Assembly: GCA_944323165.1 (NCBI GenBank)
Contig: CALURK010000002.1
Span: 145,474 to 209,473 of the forward strand
DNA: 64,000 nt
Source: Candidatus Gastranaerophilales bacterium
GTDB taxonomy: Bacteria; Cyanobacteriota; Vampirovibrionia; Gastranaerophilales; Gastranaerophilaceae
Direction of reading: 5' to 3'
Under the pieces are notes generated by a model, which was not told the origin of the DNA, did no database searches, and was given only the letters and a program-made list of their open reading frames with translations. A program made the position numbers and the translations under genes. Shown piece after piece: positions 35,365-46,240 of this stretch (position 1 is the first letter of the stretch; every line of letters begins with the position of its first letter).

Positions 35365-35370
35365 TATAAT
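35365..35370 (+). promoter_or_regulatory. -10 TATAAT upstream of clpP
   Basis: TATAAT directly follows the rubredoxin terminator, about 115 bases before clpP. A second TATAAT lies at 35439-35444. Either could serve clpP-clpX. Confidence 0.4.
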
Positions 35371-35484
35371 GAACGTAACCCAATAAGAACAAATTAATAT
35401 CATACAAACTGATTATTTGTTAAAAATTATATGTAATGTATAATAATATTGTCTTTTATATTAAATAAGAAAGGAATTTATAAG

Positions 35485-36069
35485 ATGAGTTTTGTACCTG
35501 TAGTAATAGAACAATCAAGCCGAGGCGAACGTTCTTTTGATATTTTTTCAAGATTGTTGAGAGAAAGAATAATCTTTTTAGGCACAGCAATTGATGATAT
35601 GGTTGCAAATTTGGTTGTAGCACAGCTTTTGCTTTTGGATAGTGAAAATCCTGAAAAAGATATAATGCTTTATATCAATTCTCCAGGAGGAAGTGTAACT
35701 GCAGGTCTGGCAATATATGATACTATGCAGCACATAAGAGCAGATGTTCAGACAATTTGTTTAGGTCAAGCTGCTTCAATGGGTGCATTCTTGTTATGCT
35801 CAGGTGCAAAGGGAAAAAGAATGGCATTACCTCATTCAAGAGTTCTAATTCACCAACCTTTAGGTGGTGCTCAAGGTCAGGCTACAGATATCGAAATTCA
35901 AGCTCAAGAAATCTTGAGAATTAAAAAGACATTGAATGAAATCATGGCATCAAATACAGGTCAATCAATCAAGAAAATAGAAAAAGATACAGATAGAGAT
36001 TATATTATGACACCTCAAGAAGCTCTTGAATATGGTATGATTGACAAAGTTATTACAAAAGAAGGTTAA
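35485..36069 (+). CDS. clpP: ATP-dependent Clp protease proteolytic subunit
   Basis: ClpP is the serine protease core partnered by ClpX or ClpC/ClpA. The 194-residue protein has the catalytic triad S98 ([10 protein letters not shown]), H123 (RVLIHQP) and D172, and the SPGGSVTAG loop. The start at 35485 has AAGGAA upstream and gives the standard N-terminus [10 protein letters not shown]. The clpX gene follows 41 bases later. Confidence 0.97.
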   Translation: MSFVPVVIEQSSRGERSFDIFSRLLRERIIFLGTAIDDMVANLVVAQLLLLDSENPEKDIMLYINSPGGSVTAGLAIYDTMQHIRADVQTICLGQAASMGAFLLCSGAKGKRMALPHSRVLIHQPLGGAQGQATDIEIQAQEILRIKKTLNEIMASNTGQSIKKIEKDTDRDYIMTPQEALEYGMIDKVITKEG

Positions 36070-36110
36070 GATAAAACGTCTTAAAAGAAAATCATTAACA
36101 GGAGAAATAT

Positions 36111-37442
36111 ATGTCATCTAATGATAGGTTAAAATGTTCATTTTGTGGAAAAACTCAAGATCAGGTAAAGAAGCTTATTGCTGGACCTGATGTGTTTATC
36201 TGTGATGAGTGCGTTGAGTTATGTAATGAAATATTGGATGAAGAATTCTTTGAATCAAAAGAAAAAAATGGAGAAAAACACGAAAAAGCTTCTGACGATA
36301 TAGAAGAGAAGGCAATTCCAAAACCTCATGAAATTAAAGCCTATTTAGATCAACATATTGTTGGTCAGGATGATGCCAAAAAGGTTCTCTCTGTTGCAGT
36401 GTATAACCACTATAAACGTTTAAAACACAATAAACAAGAAGATACAAATGGTGTGGAAATTCAAAAGTCTAATATCTTGCTAGTAGGACCAACTGGTAGT
36501 GGTAAAACACTTCTTGCTCAGACATTAGCCAAGATGTTGGATGTACCGTTTGCTGTAGCTGATGCAACAACTTTAACCGAGGCTGGTTATGTTGGTGATG
36601 ATGTTGAAAATATCTTGTTAAGGCTCTATCAAAATGCTGATTATGATGCAAAGAAGGCCGAAAAAGGTATCATATACATAGACGAAATCGATAAGATAGC
36701 AAGAAAATCTGAAAATACATCAATAACAAGAGATGTATCAGGTGAAGGTGTTCAACAAGCGTTATTGAAACTTATTGAAGGTACTATAGCAAATGTTCCT
36801 CCGCAAGGTGGCAGAAAGCATCCTCAACAAGAATTTATCCAAATTGATACAAGCAATATTTTGTTTATTGTGGGTGGTGCTTTCGTAGATTTGGATAAAA
36901 TTATTGAGCATCGTGTAAAAGACGGTTCTTCAATAGGTTTTGGAAAATCGGCTCCTACTCAGGCAGAGAAGGAACAACAAGCTGCTAAACTTCTAAAAAA
37001 ATTGCAGCCTGAAGATTTGTTAAAATTTGGTTTAATTCCTGAGTTTATCGGCAGAATTCCTGTTTACGCGGTATTAGATGCACTTGATGAAAAGACATTA
37101 AAGATGATTCTGACCGAGCCTAAGAACGCGGTTCTTAAGCAGTATCAATGTCTGCTTAAGATGGACGGCGTAGATCTGGAATTCGAACCAGAAGCAATTG
37201 ACTTAATAGCTCAAAAAGCATTAAAGAGAAAAACAGGTGCAAGAGCATTGAGGTCAATTGTAGAGGAACTTATGCTTGATGTAATGTACGATATTCCGAC
37301 AAAGCATGATATTGATAAGTTTGTAATAACAAAAGAAATGGTTGAAAGACAAGATGAGATTGATAATCAAGCAGAGTTAATTCATTTACCTCAAAATAAA
37401 ACTGCTGATATTTCTCAAAAAACAAGAGCGGAAATTGCTTAA
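36111..37442 (+). CDS. clpX: ClpX, ATPase subunit of ClpXP
   Basis: ClpX unfolds substrates and feeds ClpP. The 443-residue protein has the C4 zinc domain (C9, C12, C31, C34), Walker A GPTGSGKT near 122-129, the pore-loop GYVGDD, Walker [10 protein letters not shown], and the ClpP-docking loop region near IGFG. The sensor 2 region KTGARALRS is close to the C-terminus. Length is normal. It follows clpP in one operon. Confidence 0.98.
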   Translation: MSSNDRLKCSFCGKTQDQVKKLIAGPDVFICDECVELCNEILDEEFFESKEKNGEKHEKASDDIEEKAIPKPHEIKAYLDQHIVGQDDAKKVLSVAVYNHYKRLKHNKQEDTNGVEIQKSNILLVGPTGSGKTLLAQTLAKMLDVPFAVADATTLTEAGYVGDDVENILLRLYQNADYDAKKAEKGIIYIDEIDKIARKSENTSITRDVSGEGVQQALLKLIEGTIANVPPQGGRKHPQQEFIQIDTSNILFIVGGAFVDLDKIIEHRVKDGSSIGFGKSAPTQAEKEQQAAKLLKKLQPEDLLKFGLIPEFIGRIPVYAVLDALDEKTLKMILTEPKNAVLKQYQCLLKMDGVDLEFEPEAIDLIAQKALKRKTGARALRSIVEELMLDVMYDIPTKHDIDKFVITKEMVERQDEIDNQAELIHLPQNKTADISQKTRAEIA

Positions 37443-37452
37443 AAAGTATTAT

Positions 37453-37492
37453 AAAAAGAAGGAAAATGCTTTTGCATTCCCCATCTTTTTTT
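37453..37492 (+). terminator. Imperfect terminator after clpX
   Basis: GGAAAATGC and GCATTCC form an imperfect stem around TTTT, with outer A-rich and T-rich arms ending in seven T. Confidence 0.5.
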
Positions 37493-37500
37493 GCTCTTTA

Positions 37501-40023
37501 TTATGAAATAAGATTTTGATATAACAGTTTATCAAAGAAGTATAATGTAAGTTGTACAAGTTTATCCATGTCTATTTGTCTATACATAATACTATTCTTG
37601 CCCTTACGAGTATCACTACCACCCCAGTCTTTATTATTTCCGTCTTCTACTCTGCTATCATTATAGCCGGTACCATATGGACAGTCTGGAGTATTGTAAT
37701 TTTCACATACATCCATAGCTTTTTGTTGAGCTTCCCTAAATACAGATGTTACCAGTGTTGAATCAATGCTAGAATACTTTTTAATGACTCTACTTAATAG
37801 TTCGCTCATTGTAACCTGATAATCAGGATCATCTTTTTCATTTGCAAGGTGTACGGTTCCATCTGATGAAATTTCATAGCCACCTATAAGTCTTAAGGCT
37901 TCATCATTTCCTCTAGTAGTTTTAGTTCCATAGTGGGTAAGACCTGTAGTTAAGCTAGAATCAGCATAAGCTGTGTGTTCTGTAAATATTTCCAGATATT
38001 CCGGATTTGTTTCTAATTTATTAAATATAGCTTCTAAATTATCTAAAACAGTTGTTATAAATGAAGCTCTGGAGTTTTTAGTAGAAGAATTATATGTGTT
38101 ATAAGTTGTTATCCAAGCTGCTTGAATAAGTTTTTTTACAACACTTTCTCCACCCATTTGTTCGAGAGCTGCTTTGCCTTCAGAGGTTTTATTAAATTCT
38201 TCAAGAACTTTATTTACAAGGTTGTTGTATACTGCAGTTGTTTCTTCTTCTTGGAATACAATATTTCCATTGGTATCCATTCCAAATTCTGTATGCATTT
38301 TGGATGAATTACCTATTATAGAAGCAAGGCCGTTTGTTCTAATGTTTTCGAAAGTATCAGCTAATGTACTAGCAGCATCTTTGGTATTTTCACTTTGCTC
38401 CTCAGCTATGACTTTTTCTGCAGTATCTAGGTAATCTGCTAACTTACCATCTGTATCTATATTTCTTAAAAGTGTTACTAAATCATCCATTAAATCATTG
38501 CCATCAGTGTAAGCGTTAATTAAGTCTTTATAATTGCTGCTTGTTAAAGTCTTTGAACCTAGTTTTAATCCATTAGCTGATCCCAATACACTTTCTATTG
38601 CAGCTATGCAGGTTTCTTTATATTCTGCTAATTCTCTGTCTGAAATAAATGGATCTTCTGTAACAATTTCAATAGCGTTGTCTACAGCTTCAGAATTTCC
38701 ACCCATAAGGTAACTTTCTATGTAATCCTGTAATTGAGCTTTAAACTCATCAGTATCAGCTCCTGAAGCTATGAAACTTGCAATAAAGCTTTCCAGTGAA
38801 CTATTAAGATCTTTTAGAAGGGTTCTAATTGTTTCTTTGTCTAGTTTATAATCACCATATTCACTGTTGTATAAATCTAGTCCTAATCTTGTTTTTACTT
38901 CAGATGCCCTTGTTTGTGTTATACCGTTTGCGAGTTCATCCGCAAGGCTGTCAAGTAATTCCTCAGCTTCTTCAGTATAAAATTCTTCTAAAACAGGATT
39001 TTTCATATCATCTGTAACAAAGCTTGATAAATCGAATTCTGCTATTTTAGTGTCTATGTCAAGAAAATCCTTGTAAGTTAATGAGTCTATAAAGCTTGTT
39101 TTTGCTTCTTCTATAACTGTTTTTAATGCTGTGTTGAAATTTTCCTTTGCTTCTTCTGATCCAAAACTTATATCTTTAAAAATGGATTCAAATACGGTTT
39201 CAATAGATTGATCTATGTGTGTATCCAATTTTGATTTTACAACAGCTTTTTGCAAATCATTAAGCTTAGAACCATTCTGTTGAGAATAGCCATATTGTGA
39301 CAGATCAAATGCACTATCACTGCCTTCTCCCAAGCCTGCTGTAGCTAGATATGCATTAATGATTTCCTTTATCTCATTTTGAATATCTTCGAAGCTTGCA
39401 TCTTCTGGAATTGAATTGTTAATATAGTTATTAATGATTTCATTCAATGTTGCATCATCATTGTAGTAATAGTCCAAATCTTTTAACATATCACCTGCAA
39501 CCTGGCTCAAGTATTCAGAAGCAAAAAAGTCAGCGGTTGCCTTTCTTTCAATAGATTGAGAATTTTCTTCCAAGTAAGCTTCAAGGTCTTCTGCTTTACC
39601 GCCCTCTTTTATAAATTCTTCCACAAGCGAGCCTAAACTTTCTGATACTGATTTTTTCCAGCCCAAAGAGTCTGAAATTCCATTTGGAGCAGATAGTTTT
39701 GATGTAAAATCATTCAAGATTTCATACATTTCAATTTTGTTTTCCATATTGGCAATTTCTTTTGAATCCAAAGCATTTTTATTTTTTAGATTTGTGCCGC
39801 TTATTTTGCCACTTTGATTTGTGTCGATAGTATTCCAAAAACTATTGATTAAGTCATTTTTTTCTGAATCAGTTGGTGTACCATCCCATTCAAAATTGTC
39901 TTCCATATAGTTTCTGAACTCGGTCTTTGTAACTGCTCCATCGCCGTTTGCATCGGCCTTATTATCCCAGTTACCCTGTTTTGCTAAGAATTGATACACT
40001 CTTGAAATACTATCATTTGACAT
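37501..40023 (-). CDS. 840-residue helical EF-hand protein, sigma-28-like promoter
   Basis: This very large protein lacks a Sec signal. An EF-hand pair sits at the N-terminus: a canonical loop at 24-35 (DANGDGAVTKTE) and a second at 67-78 (DTNQSGKISGTN) that lacks the final Glu. The remainder is acidic and almost entirely helical, with no family I recognise. AAAGGAG precedes the ATG. The upstream module (40067-40118) matches those of the other two large Sec-less proteins. Calcium binding is inferred from the loops; export is inferred from the shared promoter. Confidence 0.72.
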   Translation of the reverse strand: MSNDSISRVYQFLAKQGNWDNKADANGDGAVTKTEFRNYMEDNFEWDGTPTDSEKNDLINSFWNTIDTNQSGKISGTNLKNKNALDSKEIANMENKIEMYEILNDFTSKLSAPNGISDSLGWKKSVSESLGSLVEEFIKEGGKAEDLEAYLEENSQSIERKATADFFASEYLSQVAGDMLKDLDYYYNDDATLNEIINNYINNSIPEDASFEDIQNEIKEIINAYLATAGLGEGSDSAFDLSQYGYSQQNGSKLNDLQKAVVKSKLDTHIDQSIETVFESIFKDISFGSEEAKENFNTALKTVIEEAKTSFIDSLTYKDFLDIDTKIAEFDLSSFVTDDMKNPVLEEFYTEEAEELLDSLADELANGITQTRASEVKTRLGLDLYNSEYGDYKLDKETIRTLLKDLNSSLESFIASFIASGADTDEFKAQLQDYIESYLMGGNSEAVDNAIEIVTEDPFISDRELAEYKETCIAAIESVLGSANGLKLGSKTLTSSNYKDLINAYTDGNDLMDDLVTLLRNIDTDGKLADYLDTAEKVIAEEQSENTKDAASTLADTFENIRTNGLASIIGNSSKMHTEFGMDTNGNIVFQEEETTAVYNNLVNKVLEEFNKTSEGKAALEQMGGESVVKKLIQAAWITTYNTYNSSTKNSRASFITTVLDNLEAIFNKLETNPEYLEIFTEHTAYADSSLTTGLTHYGTKTTRGNDEALRLIGGYEISSDGTVHLANEKDDPDYQVTMSELLSRVIKKYSSIDSTLVTSVFREAQQKAMDVCENYNTPDCPYGTGYNDSRVEDGNNKDWGGSDTRKGKNSIMYRQIDMDKLVQLTLYFFDKLLYQNLIS

Positions 40024-40066
40024 AATCTGCTCCTTTTAATTTTCCCTTATTTCTATATATTATTGT

Positions 40067-40118
40067 TTACGTCACTTTTATGGAAAACTTTAGGAGTTTT
40101 GACTTTTTTGTTACAAAA
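40067..40118 (-). promoter_or_regulatory. Sigma-28-like promoter plus TTGTAACAA element (copy C)
   Basis: On the minus strand TAAAGTTT (40092-40085), 10 bases, then TGACGTAA (40074-40067). TTTTGTAACAA starts at 40118, again 26 bases upstream of the -35. The -10 has one change compared with copies A and B. Confidence 0.75.
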
Positions 40119-40120
40119 AT

Positions 40121-41059
40121 TTACATTTCATCTTTTAGTAAATGGGTAAAGTATTCGATTGTGTTATCTAAGCCTTTATATATGTCAATTTTAGGTTCCC
40201 AATTTAAATATTTCTTGGCTATAGAAATATCTGGTTGACGTTTAGCGGGATCATCTTTGGGAAGTTGAGTATATATGATTTTTGATTTAGAATTTGTTAT
40301 TTGTATAATGAGTTCAGCAAATTCTAATATTGTCCGTTCGCTAGGATTTCCTAAATTGACAGGTCCTGTTAAATCTGATTCCATCATTTTTATTAAGCCA
40401 TCTACCAAGTCGTCAACATAACAAAAAGAACGAGTTTGTGTGCCTTTTCCGTATATTGTTATGTCTTCATTTTTTAAAGCCTGTAAAATAAAGTTAGAAA
40501 CAACTCTTCCGTCATCGGGCGTCATATAAGGACCATAGGTGTTAAAGATTCTAACAATTTTTGTATCTAAACCCTCTGTTCTATGGTAATCCATTATAAG
40601 AGTTTCTGCACATCTTTTGCCTTCATCATAGCAGCTTCTTATCCCGATTGGGTTTACATTTCCCCAATAACTTTCAACTTGCGGATGGATTAGGGGATCT
40701 CCATATACTTCACTTGTTGAAGCTTGGAGTATTTTGGCTTTGTATTTTTTCGCAAGCTCCAACATATTTATAATTCCAAGAACTGAAGTCTGCATTGTTT
40801 TTATAGGATCATACTGGTAATGAGGAGGACTTGCAGGACAGGCCAAATTATATATTTCATCAACTTCTATATCAATTGGGTTTATTATATCGTGTTCGAT
40901 GAGTCGAAAATTAGGATTTTGAATAAATTGTTCTATATTTTTATGTCTGCCTGTAAAAAAATTATCAAGACACATTACAATATTATTTTCACTTAGTAAT
41001 TTTTTACATAAATGAGTGCCAATAAAACCTGCTCCGCCTGTTATTAATATTTTCTTCAT
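40121..41059 (-). CDS. UDP-glucuronate decarboxylase (UDP-xylose synthase)
   Basis: This extended short-chain dehydrogenase of 312 residues converts UDP-glucuronate to UDP-xylose. The NAD loop is GGAGFIG (8-14). [23 protein letters not shown] and the YxxxK pair in [12 protein letters not shown] are specific for the UXS group, and [15 protein letters not shown] follows. It supplies pentose for surface glycans, in keeping with the glycosyltransferase cluster at 47-53 kb. No Shine-Dalgarno is seen, and TAAAAT (41067-41072) ends seven bases before the ATG. Confidence 0.92.
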   Translation of the reverse strand: MKKILITGGAGFIGTHLCKKLLSENNIVMCLDNFFTGRHKNIEQFIQNPNFRLIEHDIINPIDIEVDEIYNLACPASPPHYQYDPIKTMQTSVLGIINMLELAKKYKAKILQASTSEVYGDPLIHPQVESYWGNVNPIGIRSCYDEGKRCAETLIMDYHRTEGLDTKIVRIFNTYGPYMTPDDGRVVSNFILQALKNEDITIYGKGTQTRSFCYVDDLVDGLIKMMESDLTGPVNLGNPSERTILEFAELIIQITNSKSKIIYTQLPKDDPAKRQPDISIAKKYLNWEPKIDIYKGLDNTIEYFTHLLKDEM

Positions 41060-41168
41060 AGATAAAATTTTAACATAAACATAAATTTATTACATTTTGT
41101 TAATTATTACTTTATTAACAGATTCTTTTTGTGTACACTGTACGTGTATGGTTAAAAGGAGGGCAAGT

Positions 41169-41810
41169 ATGCCAAAATTTAATTTGATGTCATATATTAT
41201 GCCGCCTGAGGATAAAATGTTTTTTACACTATTCCAGAACAGTGCGGAACTTTGTATAGAAACGGCAAAATTATACTTAGAAATTATAGAATCTGGACTT
41301 AATGAAGAGAAGAAAGAGGAGGTTCTTAAAGCTAAAAAGAAAGGTTCTTTATCTCTGAAGTTAACATTAAAACAGTTAAATAAAAGTTTTATAACGCCGC
41401 TGGAGCGTGAGGACATTCAATATATAGCCGTAAATTTATATAAAATCAATAAAAAAATTGGAAAAGCCTGCTTAAACTTAGACGTATACAAATTAAAAAA
41501 GTGTACTGAAGAAATGAAAGAGCAGGCTTCAATTTTGGTCAAGGCTTCCTGTAAACTTGCTGAAATTATCAAATGTCTTAAAAAGGTAAGTGATGTTGAA
41601 TTAATCACAAAATTGAATATTGAAATGAAAGAGCTTGAAACTTATGGTGACGGAGTTCATAGAAAAGCAATTTCAGATTTATTTTCCGGCAAATATGATG
41701 CGCTTGAGGTTATCAAATTGAGAGATATTTACAAAGATATCGAGAATTCTCTTGATACTTGCTATCATATTTCGGATACAATTTTGAATGTTGCTTTGAA
41801 GCAAAGTTAA
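41169..41810 (+). CDS. DUF47 PhoU-like phosphate transport accessory protein
   Basis: This 213-residue helical protein belongs to the DUF47/PhoU-like family (starting MPKFNLMSYIMPPEDKMF), whose genes usually precede PiT transporters and modulate their activity. GGAGG precedes the ATG at 41169; the frame is open further upstream without such a signal. The PiT gene starts 13 bases after the stop. The upstream region contains the palindrome GTGTACAC near 41130, which could be an operator, but this is not established. Confidence 0.92.
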   Translation: MPKFNLMSYIMPPEDKMFFTLFQNSAELCIETAKLYLEIIESGLNEEKKEEVLKAKKKGSLSLKLTLKQLNKSFITPLEREDIQYIAVNLYKINKKIGKACLNLDVYKLKKCTEEMKEQASILVKASCKLAEIIKCLKKVSDVELITKLNIEMKELETYGDGVHRKAISDLFSGKYDALEVIKLRDIYKDIENSLDTCYHISDTILNVALKQS

Positions 41811-41823
41811 GGGCTGGAAATTT

Positions 41824-42831
41824 ATGATAACGATTTTATTACTAATAGCTGTAGTAGCAATAGCATTAATTTTTGAATTTATAAACGGGTTTCATGATTG
41901 CGCAAACGCAATTGCAACAGTTGTTTCGACAAAAGTTTTATCTCCGAGGCATGCCGTTCTTTTCGGGGCAAGCCTTGAATTTATAGGAGCATTAACCGGA
42001 ACTCACGTTGCAAAAACTATAGGTTCAGGGATTGTTAATTCTGAGATGATAACTTTGACGGTAATTTTTTGTGCGCTGTTAGCGGCAGTATTGTGGAATC
42101 TCTTAACATGGTATTTGGGACTGCCTTCGAGTTCTTCTCACGCATTAATTGGCGGACTTCTGGGAGCAACAATTGTAAAAGCAGGATTAAGTGCAGTGCA
42201 CTTTACAACTTTGATTGATAAAGTCATAATACCGATGTTTACTTCTCCGCTTTTAGGCTTTTGTGTAGGTTTTTCTTTTATGCTCTTCTTGATAAGGATT
42301 TTGAACCGTGCAAACCCTCAAAAAGTAAATAAACGTTTCAGAAAGCTGCAATTATTTTCATCAGGCTTAATGGCATTAAGCCACGGCTCAAATGATGCCC
42401 AAAAAACGATGGGTATAATCACACTTGCACTTCTTGCCGGCGGAGTTTTGCATAAAGGTCCTGACGGTGATTTTGAAATACCTTTGTTTGTAATAATTGT
42501 TTGTGCTCTTATGATGGCTGCAGGTACTATGAACGGAGGCTGGAAAATTATTAAAACAATGGGGCATAAAATTATTAAACTAAAACCTATACACGGTTTT
42601 GCCGCTGAAACTTCTGCGGCAGGCTTAATTTTGACAGCTTCTCATTTTGGCATACCTTTGAGTACAACACATGTTATTTCAACTGCAATTATGGGGGTCG
42701 GTTCGACTTTCCATGCTCATGCCGTTAAATGGAGAATAGTAGGAAATATCGTTACAGCCTGGGTGCTTACGATACCTGCCTGTATGATACTTTCTTCTAT
42801 AATTTATTATTTGATCTATAAAATAATTTAA
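41824..42831 (+). CDS. pit: PiT family inorganic phosphate transporter
   Basis: This 335-residue inner-membrane symporter moves metal-phosphate or phosphate with cations. The duplicated PiT signatures are visible: FINGFHDCANAIATVVSTKVLSP at the N-terminus and LSHGSNDAQKTMGII in the second half, plus GLPSSSSHALIGG and GIPLSTTHVI. About ten helices are seen. It is translationally close to the DUF47 gene, forming a standard phosphate-uptake pair. A terminator follows about 110 bases downstream. Confidence 0.95.
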   Translation: MITILLLIAVVAIALIFEFINGFHDCANAIATVVSTKVLSPRHAVLFGASLEFIGALTGTHVAKTIGSGIVNSEMITLTVIFCALLAAVLWNLLTWYLGLPSSSSHALIGGLLGATIVKAGLSAVHFTTLIDKVIIPMFTSPLLGFCVGFSFMLFLIRILNRANPQKVNKRFRKLQLFSSGLMALSHGSNDAQKTMGIITLALLAGGVLHKGPDGDFEIPLFVIIVCALMMAAGTMNGGWKIIKTMGHKIIKLKPIHGFAAETSAAGLILTASHFGIPLSTTHVISTAIMGVGSTFHAHAVKWRIVGNIVTAWVLTIPACMILSSIIYYLIYKII

Positions 42832-42944
42832 TACAATAATGTTTTTGCATATTATTCATTTCTCAAACACGCTCTCGACTCCGCCTCACGCTATCGTTTC
42901 GAAATAAATAATATACAAAATTTTTATGACTTGTATTATATAAG

Positions 42945-42978
42945 AAAATACCGGCTTCGTTGTTGAAACCGGTATTTT
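42945..42978. terminator. Terminator between pit and pyk
   Basis: AAAATACCGG (42945-42954) and CCGGTATTTT (42969-42978) pair perfectly, followed on the plus strand by further T. It can also act on the minus strand for pyk. Confidence 0.85.
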
Positions 42979-42982
42979 TTTC

Positions 42983-44456
<1,474 letters not shown>

Positions 44457-44499
44457 TTTATATTTCTCCTCTGTAGTGTATAAATCTTATATTTATTTA

Positions 44500-45066
44500 T
44501 TATTTGAATATTTCTTTTTCAATGATATCACAAATAAGATGACCTATTGCAATATGCATTTCCTGTATATTGTTAGTAACTTGAGATGGAACTTGTATTG
44601 AGATATCAGCTTTGTATTTTACGGAGCCTCCGTCAGCTCCTGTTAAAGCGATTGTTTTAAGCCCTAATTCTTTTGCACGTTCAACCGCTCGTATAACATT
44701 AATACTTTTTCCGCTGGTAGTTAGTGCAAATAAAACATCGCCTTCTCTTCCAAGAGCTTCAACCTGACGTTCAAAAATGTAGTCAAAAGCTAAATCATTA
44801 GCCGCCGCAGTTAATACGGAGGTATTTGTAACAAGTGCTATTGCATTCAGAGCTGCGCGCTCTTTTTTGTATTTGCATACAAGCTCTGCTGCTAAGTGTT
44901 GTGAATCAGCTGCTGAACCGCCATTTCCGCAATAAAGAACTTTGTTTCCTTTTTTGAAAGCTTCAATACATGTTTCGGCCGCTTCATATATTATGGGAGA
45001 TAAAGTTTTTAAGGCTTGAAAATTTTGTGACATTTTATCAAATTCATTTTCGATATAATTTATCAT
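44500..45066 (-). CDS. gmhA: Phosphoheptose isomerase
   Basis: GmhA converts sedoheptulose-7-phosphate to D-glycero-D-manno-heptose-7-phosphate, the first step to ADP- or GDP-heptose for LPS core or S-layer glycans. The 188-residue SIS-domain protein carries YCGNGGSAADSQHLAAELVC and the TTSGKSINVI phosphate loop, with NIQEMHIAIGHLICD at the C-terminus. AGGAG precedes the ATG at 45066; a GTG one codon earlier also exists. The other heptose genes are outside the window. It supports a heptose-containing envelope glycan. Confidence 0.94.
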   Translation of the reverse strand: MINYIENEFDKMSQNFQALKTLSPIIYEAAETCIEAFKKGNKVLYCGNGGSAADSQHLAAELVCKYKKERAALNAIALVTNTSVLTAAANDLAFDYIFERQVEALGREGDVLFALTTSGKSINVIRAVERAKELGLKTIALTGADGGSVKYKADISIQVPSQVTNNIQEMHIAIGHLICDIIEKEIFK

Positions 45067-45193
45067 CACTAGCTCTCCTGATTACTCTACGCACTTTTAT
45101 TGTACAACAAAATTAGAAAATTTTAATACTTTTTGAGTTTACACTGCTTGTTAATTATAATATAATTTTTTTATTAGTAGGAGAGATTTTATA

Positions 45194-46240
45194 ATGATAA
45201 GATATTTTTTAGGCTCATATATTGTAACTGTTTTCGGGCTTATTATGGCTTATTTATGGGGTGAACATGTTCATAACGGAACGGGGCTAACTTGTGTTTT
45301 CATTGCATTCGTTCTGGCGGTATTAGAAGTTAGTTTATCCTTTGATAACGCTGTTGTTAATGCTATGAAGCTTGAACATATGTCCGAAAAATGGAGGCAT
45401 AGATTTATTACTTGGGGTATTCTTATTGCTGTATTTGGGATGAGATTTTTGTTCCCTCTTTTAGTTGTTGCTATATTTGCAAAGCTCAATATTTTAAAAG
45501 TTCTTGATATGGCATTAAATGATGTTCATTCTTATGCTCATTATTTACACCTGACTCATGCTCCTATTGTCGCATTTGGAGGTTCGTTCCTTCTTATGCT
45601 GTTTATGGACTATTTTACCGAAAAAAACAAGGATGTCCATTGGATTAAGTATTTGGAAGATAATTTGCAAAAACTGCATAAAATACCTGGGATTTGCACT
45701 ATCGTAACTCTTTTTGCTCTTGCTATTTTAATGCCGGAAATACAGCCGGAAGTTAGAAGTACTGTGTTTTTGTCAGGTGTTTCTGGTATTATAACATATC
45801 TTGTAATTGATGGGCTTGCTGAATGGATGGAAAGGCGTCAGGAAGAAAAAATGAGGCTTAATCCAGATGCTATAAAATGTTCGGGAATTGTTGGATTTTT
45901 GTATTTGGAATTAATTGATGCCTCTTTTTCCCTTGATGGTGTGCTAGGTGCATTTGCTCTTAGTAAGGATATTCTTATCATTACAATTGGGCTATGTATA
46001 GGCGCTATGTTTGTAAGATCTTTAACTATTATGCTTGTTGAAAAGAAAACTTTGGATAGTTATTTATATTTGGAACACGGTGCTCATTGGGCAATCGGAA
46101 CACTTGCGGTTCTTATGTATGTATCAACTTTCCATGAAGTTCCTGAAGTTGTAACAGGACTTATGGGTTTGGCATTCATTGTTGCGGCTTTTGTTTCTTC
46201 TCTTATACATAATAAAAAGGTTAAAAATAATGAAAGATGA
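45194..46240 (+). CDS. DUF475/TerC-like integral membrane protein
   Basis: This 348-residue protein has about nine hydrophobic helices. It shows the TerC-superfamily acidic motifs EVSLSFDNAVVNA (near residues 46-58) and ELIDASFSLDGVLGAF (near 238-253), characteristic of DUF475. TerC relatives export Mn or other divalent metals, or help membrane protein insertion; the exact role of DUF475 is unknown. AGGAGAG precedes the ATG. The stop overlaps the next gene by 11 bases. Confidence 0.88.
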   Translation: MIRYFLGSYIVTVFGLIMAYLWGEHVHNGTGLTCVFIAFVLAVLEVSLSFDNAVVNAMKLEHMSEKWRHRFITWGILIAVFGMRFLFPLLVVAIFAKLNILKVLDMALNDVHSYAHYLHLTHAPIVAFGGSFLLMLFMDYFTEKNKDVHWIKYLEDNLQKLHKIPGICTIVTLFALAILMPEIQPEVRSTVFLSGVSGIITYLVIDGLAEWMERRQEEKMRLNPDAIKCSGIVGFLYLELIDASFSLDGVLGAFALSKDILIITIGLCIGAMFVRSLTIMLVEKKTLDSYLYLEHGAHWAIGTLAVLMYVSTFHEVPEVVTGLMGLAFIVAAFVSSLIHNKKVKNNER

